The notes beneath the pieces are model-generated. The model did not search any database, was not told the DNA's origin, and saw only the letters and a list, made by a program, of their open reading frames with translations. A program made the position numbers and the translations under genes. From an uncultured Candidatus Peregrinibacteria bacterium (GTDB lineage Bacteria > Patescibacteriota > JACMRA01), in assembly GCA_937127165.1 (NCBI GenBank), contig CAKZLR010000041.1, forward strand, positions 1 through 21,549: a stretch of 21,549 nt of DNA. Direction: 5' to 3'. Numbering within the stretch: the stretch's first letter is position 1; each line of letters begins with the position of its first letter. Below are positions 15,470 through 21,549 of this stretch, piece by piece.

Positions 15470-17230
15470 TCAAAAATCTCGGTTTAAGATTGGTTTTTTT
15501 ATATATTCCAAAATATCTTCCAAATAAAATGGTCTACCGTTCCACTTAAGAAGTTTACCTACAAATCTAAGACCGGTTTCTTTAGCAATTAGTTGACCAA
15601 GCTGACCAGTAGCATTTCCTTCAATAAGGTGAACATTCGGATTATTAGCAAAAAATTCTTTTAGTCTATCAGTTTTCAGAGGCCAGAGGTAAGTAAAGTG
15701 TAAATAGTTAATTTTATAATCTAAAGATTGTTCAATAGCATCTAATACTGCATTTTTACTACTTCCCCAACCAACAAAAGAAATATCTGTATTGCTTGGT
15801 TGCCCAAAAATTTCTGGCTCTGGCAGAGCCTGCCTGATAGCTTCGATCTTTTTAACTCTTTTCCAAATCATGTCGCTAACCCCTTCGGTTTCGTCCAAGC
15901 TACCATCTTCATGGTGTTCATCTCCATTAGCAAAGTAAATAGTTTTTGACTTTCCCGGTAACCATCTTTTGGATACTCCACTATCTGTAATCTCATAACG
16001 ATCACTAGGTTTGACTGTTTCTAACTCTTTCTGACTCACTAAACCTCTCAAGATTGGTATATTGTTTTGGGGAAATTCCGGCACAGTAGTTTTTGATTCA
16101 GCTATGGTTTTCTCGGTAAGTAAAATAGTTGGACATTGAAAATTTTCGGCTACATTGAAAGCATGTTGAATATTTTCAAAAGCAGAAGATGGATCGCTAC
16201 AAGCCATTACCACTCTGGCAAATTCTCCATGTGAGGAATAGATAGCTAGATTTAAATCACCTTGCCCTGTCCAAGTAGGTAGACCGGTTGCTGGTCCCGG
16301 TCTTTGTGCAATTACAACTACCATCGGAGTTTCAATCATTCCGGCTAGCGACACTGTCTCAGTCATCAGATCGTATCCGCCTCCAGAAGTAGCTGTAAAA
16401 GCTCTAGCTCCAACATGCATCGAACCCAAAGCCATTTGAGCGGCAGTAATTTCATCCTCAGCTTGTTTAACCACTATTCCCGTATCAAAAGCGGTTTTGG
16501 CTAGATAGCTCAAAATCGAACTAGCTGGACTCATCGGATAGGCATAATAAGCTCTCACTCCACAATGAATTGCTCCTAAACTAAGAGCTATATTACCATC
16601 AATAAGTAGATTTTGATTGCCGTCCTCTGGATTTGGATGAATCTTATTTAAATCTGATAAGTCAAGATTGGGAGGAGTTTGCACAAAATCATAACCACTT
16701 TGTAGACATCTTAAATTGATTTCCAGTAAATGTAGTCTTTTACCGAATTGTCTAGTAACTTGCTCTTTAAGTACATTTAAATCAAAACCTAAAACCCTCC
16801 ACAAAGTTCCAAGCACAACCGTATTAACCATCAAACCGCTTCCACCATTATCTTTGGCAATAGTAGTAGCCGGTAAATGAATAATCTCAATTTGTTTTTC
16901 TTGGGCCTCTTTTTCCATATTCTTAATCACTCTTGGCCACCTTTCAAATCCGTTAATCAACAAGCTACCTGGCTGTAAAGTCTCTAAACAACTTTTTACA
17001 CCTTCTCGATCGACAGCTACTCCGATACGGTGGTTTTTACTCATAGCCCTAATTGGGCGATCCGAAAAATTAATTTGATAATTAGCACAACCACCTTTGA
17101 TTAAAGAAGGAAACTCACGATCAGCAGTAATCCAATAACCCATTTTTTTAAGAGCTTTCATTACAATTACCCCACTGCTTTCTATTCCAGCACCACTTTC
17201 TCCAGCTATCTTAATTACAAAACGAGCCAT
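15470..17230 (-). CDS. korA: 2-oxoacid:acceptor oxidoreductase, fused gamma-alpha subunit
   Basis: This is the large subunit of a thiamine-diphosphate enzyme that oxidatively decarboxylates a 2-oxoacid (pyruvate, 2-oxoglutarate or branched-chain) to an acyl-CoA and passes electrons to a low-potential carrier. Residues 1-185 form the gamma domain (AGESGAGIESSG and PSLIKGGCANYQ). Residues 205-470 form the alpha pyrimidine-binding domain with EDEITAAQMALGS, ATSGGGYDLMTE and QRPGPATGLPTWTGQGD. The C-terminus contains GNATGQLGQLI (538-548). The substrate-activating motif usually written YPITP reads YPMSPAS (231-237), so the key Thr is Ser. No ferredoxin-like CxxCxxC cluster is present. It lies 22 bases downstream of a flavodoxin gene in one transcript; the beta subunit is divergent at 17964. 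The substrate cannot be fixed from sequence. Confidence 0.93.
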   Translation of the reverse strand: MARFVIKIAGESGAGIESSGVIVMKALKKMGYWITADREFPSLIKGGCANYQINFSDRPIRAMSKNHRIGVAVDREGVKSCLETLQPGSLLINGFERWPRVIKNMEKEAQEKQIEIIHLPATTIAKDNGGSGLMVNTVVLGTLWRVLGFDLNVLKEQVTRQFGKRLHLLEINLRCLQSGYDFVQTPPNLDLSDLNKIHPNPEDGNQNLLIDGNIALSLGAIHCGVRAYYAYPMSPASSILSYLAKTAFDTGIVVKQAEDEITAAQMALGSMHVGARAFTATSGGGYDLMTETVSLAGMIETPMVVVIAQRPGPATGLPTWTGQGDLNLAIYSSHGEFARVVMACSDPSSAFENIQHAFNVAENFQCPTILLTEKTIAESKTTVPEFPQNNIPILRGLVSQKELETVKPSDRYEITDSGVSKRWLPGKSKTIYFANGDEHHEDGSLDETEGVSDMIWKRVKKIEAIRQALPEPEIFGQPSNTDISFVGWGSSKNAVLDAIEQSLDYKINYLHFTYLWPLKTDRLKEFFANNPNVHLIEGNATGQLGQLIAKETGLRFVGKLLKWNGRPFYLEDILEYIKKPILNRDF

Positions 17231-17252
17231 ATTGCATTAAAAAAGTTACAAT

Positions 17253-17705
17253 TTAGTTTGCTAAAGCTTTAATCGCCACCCTCTTAGCCCAGTTTTCTAC
17301 CGTGGTTGTTAGTACTTGCACAGGGTTAGTACCAACTCTTAGGGAAGGTATCAATAATTGACCACCAACTTCTTCAACAAAATTTTCAAACACTTCAGCT
17401 GCATCACAAAGATATTCTGGATAATATTTTTTATCTCCCAAACCAATAGCTAAAAATTTTTTACCAGTCAAATCAAATTGCTTCAGTGAATGCAAAAAGG
17501 GTGGAAAATTAGCCTCCGTTTCCCCGTGATAATAAGTTGGACTTGCCAAAATAATTATGTCATGTTTGAGAATCTCCTCAGGGTTGGTTGTCTCCACACG
17601 AGAAAGTACTGCTTCCACTCCACTGGCAATCAGTGTTTGATGTACTTTTTTAGCTACCAACTCAGTATTACCACCCACAGAGCCATACACAATTATAACT
17701 GACAT
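17253..17705 (-). CDS. Flavodoxin
   Basis: This small FMN electron carrier of 150 residues starts at the ATG 17705. A longer frame from 17747 adds 14 residues before the first beta strand and is less likely. The FMN phosphate loop is GSVGGNTE (8-15). The two flavin-stacking regions are SPTYYHGE (55-62) and GLGDKKYYPEYLCDAAE (88-104), the expected short-chain flavodoxin layout. It sits directly upstream of the oxidoreductase alpha subunit on the same strand, so it is the probable electron acceptor of that enzyme in place of, or alongside, ferredoxin. That pairing is inferred from the gene order. The upstream region holds a dyad shared with the divergent beta subunit gene. Confidence 0.9.
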   Translation of the reverse strand: MSVIIVYGSVGGNTELVAKKVHQTLIASGVEAVLSRVETTNPEEILKHDIIILASPTYYHGETEANFPPFLHSLKQFDLTGKKFLAIGLGDKKYYPEYLCDAAEVFENFVEEVGGQLLIPSLRVGTNPVQVLTTTVENWAKRVAIKALAN

Positions 17706-17863
17706 AAATCTATAAAGCGAACTAGGAATATTTTGTTTTTTAGTCAACTATTAGTGTGTTTTTGGTTAAATAAGTTTGTGTAGACCTCTAGATAATTTTT
17801 TCTTTAATTTGAAAATGAATAATAAAAGACTCCTTCTTATAAAATTTTTAAATAGGCTATAGC

Positions 17864-17893
17864 TTTACAGATTGTATATATGTAGTATATACA
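17864..17893 (+). promoter_or_regulatory. Possible promoter of korB overlapping the dyad
   Basis: TTTACA (17864-17869, five of six matches to the -35 consensus) is followed by TATATA at 17886-17891 (spacing 16) or TATACA at 17888-17893 (spacing 18). The -10 region falls inside the inverted repeat at 17872-17894, about 70 bases before the korB ATG. Confidence 0.4.
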
Positions 17894-17894
17894 A
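17872..17894. promoter_or_regulatory. Perfect 9-bp-arm dyad between divergent oxidoreductase genes
   Basis: The arms ttgtatata (17872-17880) and tatatacaa (17886-17894) are exact inverted complements around a 5-base centre, tgtag. Symmetry of this size between divergently transcribed genes for one enzyme suggests an operator for a dimeric regulator acting on both promoters. No regulator gene is in the window. The dyad is seen directly; the operator role is inferred. Confidence 0.6.
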
Positions 17895-17963
17895 CCAAAT
17901 ACAGATTTAAGTTTGACTTTTTCCAAAAAATAACTCCACTTTTACATAAAGTCATAAAAGTAT

Positions 17964-18860
17964 ATGTCTCAAGTGCAAGATCTGCAAGTTAAAATAGAAC
18001 AATACTTATCTTTTGAAAGTTGCAATATTCATACCTGGTGCTCTGGATGCGGTGATTTAGGTATTTTGAACGCTATAATTAGAGCTCTAGTATTAGAAAA
18101 CATTGCACCTCACGAGTGCTTGCTTTGTTTTGATGTTGGTTGTAATGGCAATGCTAGCGATAAAATAACAGCCAATACTATTCATGGTCTGCATGGTAGG
18201 GTAATTAGTTTAGCTGCAGGTTGTGCTATTGGTAATGATAGCCTACCAATAATTGCTACAGGTGGAGATGGAGCTACTTTTTCGGAAGGAATTAACCACC
18301 TTGTGCACGGTGTTCGCAATAACTATAATATGGTTTTTGTTTGCCACAATAACTCTAATTACGGTTTAACCACAGGGCAAGCCTCAGCTACTACTCGTAA
18401 AGGTCAAGTAATGAATGGAACACCGGGTGAGGTAGTGTCTGACCCACTAAACCCAGCTGAAATTGTTTTATCTTTAAACCCAAGTTTTGTAGCCAGGGGT
18501 TTTAGTGGAGATGTAGAACACTTGGCCGATCTTATTAGAAAAGGTCTCAACCACAAAGGTTTTGCTTTTATAGAAGTTTTGCAAGTTTGCCCAACTTATA
18601 ACAAAGCCACGCCCCAAAATTGGTACTGGCCTCGTCTAAAAAAAGTTGAAGAAATAGAAAATTATGACAATACTAATATTTGGCAAGCTAGAAAAATTGC
18701 TAGTGATTTAGACAATCAAATTGCTATTGGTCTTTTGTATCACAACCCTAATAAAGAAGAATTTTTAAGTATTCAACAAAATCGACAAAACCGCAAAACA
18801 CCATTGGTCGATGAAGTTAGTGTTTTTGATATTTCTAAATTGATACAAGAGTTTAAATAG
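17964..18860 (+). CDS. korB: 2-oxoacid:acceptor oxidoreductase, beta subunit
   Basis: This is the thiamine-diphosphate and [4Fe-4S]-binding subunit that partners the gamma-alpha protein encoded at 15470-17230. The 298 residues match the beta subunit of two-subunit enzymes. The four cluster cysteines expected for this class are Cys26 and Cys29 (HTWCSGCGD), Cys60 (DVGCNGNASD) and Cys209 (LQVCPTYN). The ThDP/Mg site is GGDGATFSEGINHLVHGVRNN (start about 100) with the downstream Asn pair at 129-130 and the NYGLTTGQASATT stretch. It is transcribed away from the alpha subunit and flavodoxin genes, although the two subunits must be made in equal amounts. The usual arrangement is alpha followed by beta in one operon. 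Confidence 0.94.
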   Translation: MSQVQDLQVKIEQYLSFESCNIHTWCSGCGDLGILNAIIRALVLENIAPHECLLCFDVGCNGNASDKITANTIHGLHGRVISLAAGCAIGNDSLPIIATGGDGATFSEGINHLVHGVRNNYNMVFVCHNNSNYGLTTGQASATTRKGQVMNGTPGEVVSDPLNPAEIVLSLNPSFVARGFSGDVEHLADLIRKGLNHKGFAFIEVLQVCPTYNKATPQNWYWPRLKKVEEIENYDNTNIWQARKIASDLDNQIAIGLLYHNPNKEEFLSIQQNRQNRKTPLVDEVSVFDISKLIQEFK

Positions 18861-18995
18861 CAGTTGACCAAGATTAAGACAATGAAAAAACTAGTTTGTT
18901 TATACTAAAAATATAACTGGCTCATAACTCCAAACATTTTGGGAAGTTTTTATATGGTTTTCCAAAAGTCTATTTCTAAATCTCTCTTTTATCTT

Positions 18996-19016
18996 TTAGA
19001 GAAATATTAGAGAAAT
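18996..19016. repeat. 10-bp repeat with 11-bp period running into the uvrC start codon
   Basis: ttagagaaat occurs at 18996-19005 and 19007-19016. The second copy contributes the first two bases of the uvrC ATG (19015-19017). The duplication therefore set or altered the 5' end of the gene. Confidence 0.75.
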
Positions 19017-20025
19017 GTCTGAAAATCTGAAAAATATCATCAAAGATCTACCTAATCAGCCTGGAGTTTACAGATATTATAACTCAGAGGATCAATTACT
19101 GTATATTGGCAAAGCTAAAAATCTAAAAAATCGAGTTTCTAGTTATTTTCAAAACTCCAAAGACCACCATCCTAGAACTAAATTAATGATCAGTCAAATA
19201 TCCAGAATAGAATACACAATTTGTAAAACTGAATCAGAAAGTTTATTGCTAGAAGCTAATCTAATAAACAGTCTACAACCAAAGTACAATATTGCTCTAA
19301 AAGAAGATAAAAATTACTGTTATATCAAACTAACCAAAAATCAAATACCCGGTTTTTTTGTAACTAAATACAAAGACGACAATACTAGCGAATATTTTGG
19401 ACCTTTTTCCAATCGTTTTGTAGCTGAAGCAACTTTACACACTTTAAGGTCAATTTTTCCTTTTTGTCAGTGTAAAAAAATCCAAAATAGACATTGTAAT
19501 TATGTCAGTATTGGTCTTTGTGAGGGAATTTGTATTGGTCAAGAAAGTTGGAATTCATATCTGGAAAAAATAGAACAAATCAAAAAAGCCTTACAAGGAA
19601 AGCTAGGAGAAGTGGAAGTATTTTTAAATCAAAAAATCAAATATTTCGTAGAAAAAGAAGACTTTAAGCAAGCCACAGTATGGAAGGAAAGATTAATTTT
19701 ACTTCACAAAATCTTGGCAAGTAAAAAATCCTTGCTATCTGGCCCGCACACTATAGACCTAGTTACACTGATAATTCAGAAAAATCAAGAAAGTTGTTAT
19801 TTAGGAAGTATTTTTATAGAACATATTCGAGAAGGTAAAGTGGTTAATATTGCTAACTATTTACTTTCTGGAGGGGAAATAGAAGGCAGTTCTGAACAAG
19901 GTGAAGTAGATTTAGAAGAGAGTTTAAGTGAAAAGTTTTTGTCTAGATTTTTGGTTGATTACTATTCTCTAAGAGAAACAGATGCGCCTGTACTGGTACA
20001 AGTTTTTGAAAATTTAGAGAATTGA
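19015..20025 (+). CDS. uvrC: UvrC-like excinuclease subunit, truncated after the UVR domain
   Basis: UvrC makes the two cuts around DNA damage in nucleotide excision repair with UvrA and UvrB. This 336-residue protein keeps the N-terminal half only. It has the GIY-YIG nuclease (GVY 17-19, YIG 30-32, Arg40, catalytic Glu80 in LLLEANLI), a four-cysteine iron-sulphur motif (Cys153, 161, 169, 173) and the UvrB-binding UVR motif (about 206-238), then the start of the linker to the second half. Full UvrC is about 600 residues. The RNase H-like nuclease that cuts 5' of the lesion and the HhH pair are missing, and only 185 bases separate it from galE. It resembles the short homologue Cho in size but, unlike Cho, keeps the UVR motif. 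Either a genuine short lineage form or a 3' truncation. Confidence 0.88.
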   Translation: MSENLKNIIKDLPNQPGVYRYYNSEDQLLYIGKAKNLKNRVSSYFQNSKDHHPRTKLMISQISRIEYTICKTESESLLLEANLINSLQPKYNIALKEDKNYCYIKLTKNQIPGFFVTKYKDDNTSEYFGPFSNRFVAEATLHTLRSIFPFCQCKKIQNRHCNYVSIGLCEGICIGQESWNSYLEKIEQIKKALQGKLGEVEVFLNQKIKYFVEKEDFKQATVWKERLILLHKILASKKSLLSGPHTIDLVTLIIQKNQESCYLGSIFIEHIREGKVVNIANYLLSGGEIEGSSEQGEVDLEESLSEKFLSRFLVDYYSLRETDAPVLVQVFENLEN

Positions 20026-20210
20026 GTGTTTCCAAGCAAATCTTTGTAGTTTTGCCTAACAAACTGTATCTTTATGATTAATTAGGTACTTCTTTTTTCT
20101 ATATCTATCAGTTAGCCACTCTCGCTATAACTTCTGTTTATTTAGTAATTAACAACTTCAATAAATTTTGTTGCTGAAAACATGTTGGAATATCTTAGAA
20201 ACATTTCCCT

Positions 20211-21203
20211 TTATTTCAGTTTTATTTTTTGATACCATTCCCAAGCAGTTTTAATGATTTGATAAAGGTTAGATTGTGGTTCCCAATTTAAGATTTTTTT
20301 GGCTTTTTGGTTGCTGGCCACTAACCTATCTGAATCTCCCGGTCTTCGATCTACAAATTCTACTAAAACTTTACAACCGGTTACTTGTTCCACAGACTGA
20401 ACAATTTGAGACACCGAAAAACCTTGTCCTGTACCTAAATTTACAACCTCATAAAAACCACTAGTAGTTAAATCCATCAGATATTTTGTAGCCAAAATAT
20501 GAGCCGAAGCCAAATCTGTAGTATGAATATAGTCTCTAATGCAAGTTCCGTCTGGGGTGTTATAATTATTACCAAAAATTTTGAAAGTAACATTGTTGGC
20601 GATTGCGTTTAAAATGCACGGAATAAGATGAGTTTCAGGATTATGGTCTTCACCTGTACGAGTTTGGGGATCAGCCCCGCAGGCATTAAAATATCGTAGG
20701 GAAAAAGCAGAAAAACCGTGAATCTTACAAAAATCATTTATAATATCTTCGGATATACTTTTAGTTCTGCCATAGACACTGATAGGATTTCTAGGTTGAT
20801 TTTCATCAATCAGCTCAACTCCGGAGAAACCATAAACCGCTGCTGTCGAAGAAAAAACTATTTTATTCACTTTATATCGATGCATTATCGTAAGTAAATT
20901 AAGAGTACCAACAACATTATTCTTGTAGTATTTTTCTGGTTTTAACTGACTTTCGCCTACCTCTATAAAAGCTGCAAAGTGAATAACCACCTCAATTTTA
21001 TATTTTTTAAAAACTCTCTCCAAATCTCCAATGTTGAGTAAATCTACCCTCTCAAAATCTACTATATATGCAAAATTCTGGTATTCTTTAGGTTGATTTT
21101 TATCTAAGATCACAACCTCAAAACCACTATCTAGTAAAGATAAAACAGTCTGTGAACCAATATAACCCAAACCACCTGTTACTAAAATTTTTGACTTTGA
21201 CAT
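20211..21203 (-). CDS. galE: UDP-glucose 4-epimerase
   Basis: This extended short-chain dehydrogenase interconverts UDP-glucose and UDP-galactose (possibly the N-acetyl forms) with bound NAD, supplying sugars for surface glycans. From the ATG at 21203 it has 330 residues, the usual length. It shows the NAD loop TGGLGYIGS (9-17), Asp34 at the end of strand 2 (NAD-binding), HFAAFIEVGES, SSTAAVYG (118-125), the catalytic Tyr144 and Lys148 in YGRTK, RYFNACGAD (170-178) and RDYIHTTDLA (223-232). An in-frame ATG at 21239 would add 12 residues before the first strand; the internal start fits the family better, though a promoter-like pair upstream fits either. It has no sugar-pathway neighbours in the window. 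Confidence 0.93.
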   Translation of the reverse strand: MSKSKILVTGGLGYIGSQTVLSLLDSGFEVVILDKNQPKEYQNFAYIVDFERVDLLNIGDLERVFKKYKIEVVIHFAAFIEVGESQLKPEKYYKNNVVGTLNLLTIMHRYKVNKIVFSSTAAVYGFSGVELIDENQPRNPISVYGRTKSISEDIINDFCKIHGFSAFSLRYFNACGADPQTRTGEDHNPETHLIPCILNAIANNVTFKIFGNNYNTPDGTCIRDYIHTTDLASAHILATKYLMDLTTSGFYEVVNLGTGQGFSVSQIVQSVEQVTGCKVLVEFVDRRPGDSDRLVASNQKAKKILNWEPQSNLYQIIKTAWEWYQKIKLK

Positions 21204-21259
21204 ATCATACACAAAACTTGTTTTATAAAACAAATTCATGCAATTTTTTGATTCGTCAA

Positions 21260-21288
21260 ATTTTATTACTATAATCCACGAAATTCAA
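21260..21288 (-). promoter_or_regulatory. Probable promoter of galE
   Basis: On the minus strand TTGAAT (21288-21283) is followed after exactly 17 bases by TAAAAT (21265-21260), which matches the -10 consensus at five of six positions. The start point would be near 21253, about 14 bases before the upstream ATG and 50 before the preferred one. Confidence 0.45.
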
Positions 21289-21338
21289 CAAATTTCAATA
21301 GTTAAAACTATGTTTTTTAAATAAAGCTCGAAACTGCT

Positions 21339-21362
21339 TATAAATTTTTTTATAAATTTTTT
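21339..21362. repeat. Perfect 12-bp tandem duplication
   Basis: tataaatttttt is repeated head to tail (21339-21350 and 21351-21362). Low sequence complexity makes chance more likely here than for the other duplications. Confidence 0.7.
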
Positions 21363-21549
21363 GTAAATTAAAGAAATTTACGATTAGCAGCAAGATAAAT
21401 ATCAATCAAAATAACAATTCCTAATCTCTCTTTAGTACACTCTGTTTACAAACCTAAACAAAAACAAAATATTTAATCCTTGGGGAGCTAAAAAAATTAA
21501 AACTATTGATCAATTACGAGAAGTACTTGTTTCAGGTGCAGTTTCACCC

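Larger units (their letters stand above)
21240..21549. other. 310-bp AT-rich end region without a convincing gene
   Basis: The region holds the galE promoter candidate, a 12-bp tandem repeat and a weak gtaaatt/aatttac hairpin (21363-21381). A plus-strand frame is open from 21336+100 (about 21436) to the window edge and reads protein-like near its end (TIDQLREVLVSGAVSP), but no ATG, GTG or TTG was seen in that frame. It may be the 5' part of a gene that continues beyond the window, or a broken one. Confidence 0.4.

Noticed and set aside
1..21549. CRISPR array, transposon, prophage or integron
   Set aside because: No regularly spaced repeats of 23 bases or longer, no transposase, integrase or phage structural protein, and no paired terminal inverted repeats were seen. 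The short tandem duplications all differ in sequence.

Overview
The window is AT-rich, densely packed bacterial DNA. It carries streamlined housekeeping genes on both strands, almost no multi-gene operons, and no recognisable Shine-Dalgarno sequence in front of the intact genes. This style, together with a V/A-type ATPase catalytic subunit, a two-subunit 2-oxoacid oxidoreductase and many orphan genes, is most like a Candidate Phyla Radiation (Patescibacteria) genome. That placement is an inference from gene content and style; there is no rRNA or marker tree in the window. The genetic code appears standard, with TAA, TAG and TGA all ending genes.

Layout. Positions 132-1903 (minus): gatA (Glu-tRNA amidotransferase A subunit) followed two bases later by a small two-helix membrane protein. 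2008-2922 (minus): a branched-chain aminotransferase. 3402-5813 (minus): a class B penicillin-binding protein with a long basic cytoplasmic extension. 5981-6553 (plus): a small DEDDy-type 3'-5' exonuclease-like protein. 6593-8012 (plus): a badly decayed phytoene-desaturase-family (CrtI-like) pseudogene with at least eight nonsense codons and several frameshifts. 8153-10252 (plus): a secreted subtilisin-like protease with three C-terminal SLH repeats. 10427-12196 (minus): an orphan V/A-ATPase subunit A. 12635-14072 (minus): a second pseudogene, a PP2C-type protein phosphatase with an unrecognised N-terminal part. 14328-15332 (plus): GAPDH. 15470-18860: a redox cluster with the gamma-alpha subunit of a 2-oxoacid:acceptor oxidoreductase and a flavodoxin on the minus strand, divergent from the beta subunit on the plus strand; a perfect dyad lies in the shared promoter region. 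19015-20025 (plus): a UvrC cut off before its second nuclease domain. 20211-21203 (minus): GalE epimerase. The last 310 bases have no convincing gene.

How the genes work together. GAPDH and the 2-oxoacid oxidoreductase with its flavodoxin suggest fermentative energy metabolism in which 2-oxoacid oxidation reduces a flavodoxin. The penicillin-binding protein, GalE and the SLH protease concern the cell envelope; GatA serves translation.

The most unusual signals are structural. (1) Two large pseudogenes sit in an otherwise compact genome. (2) Perfect or near-perfect tandem duplications of about 10-12 bp recur in the spacers and in the PP2C pseudogene; there, removing one 10-bp copy restores the reading frame exactly. 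(3) A 9-bp-arm dyad lies between the divergent halves of the oxidoreductase. No CRISPR array, tRNA, rRNA, transposase or phage gene was seen.
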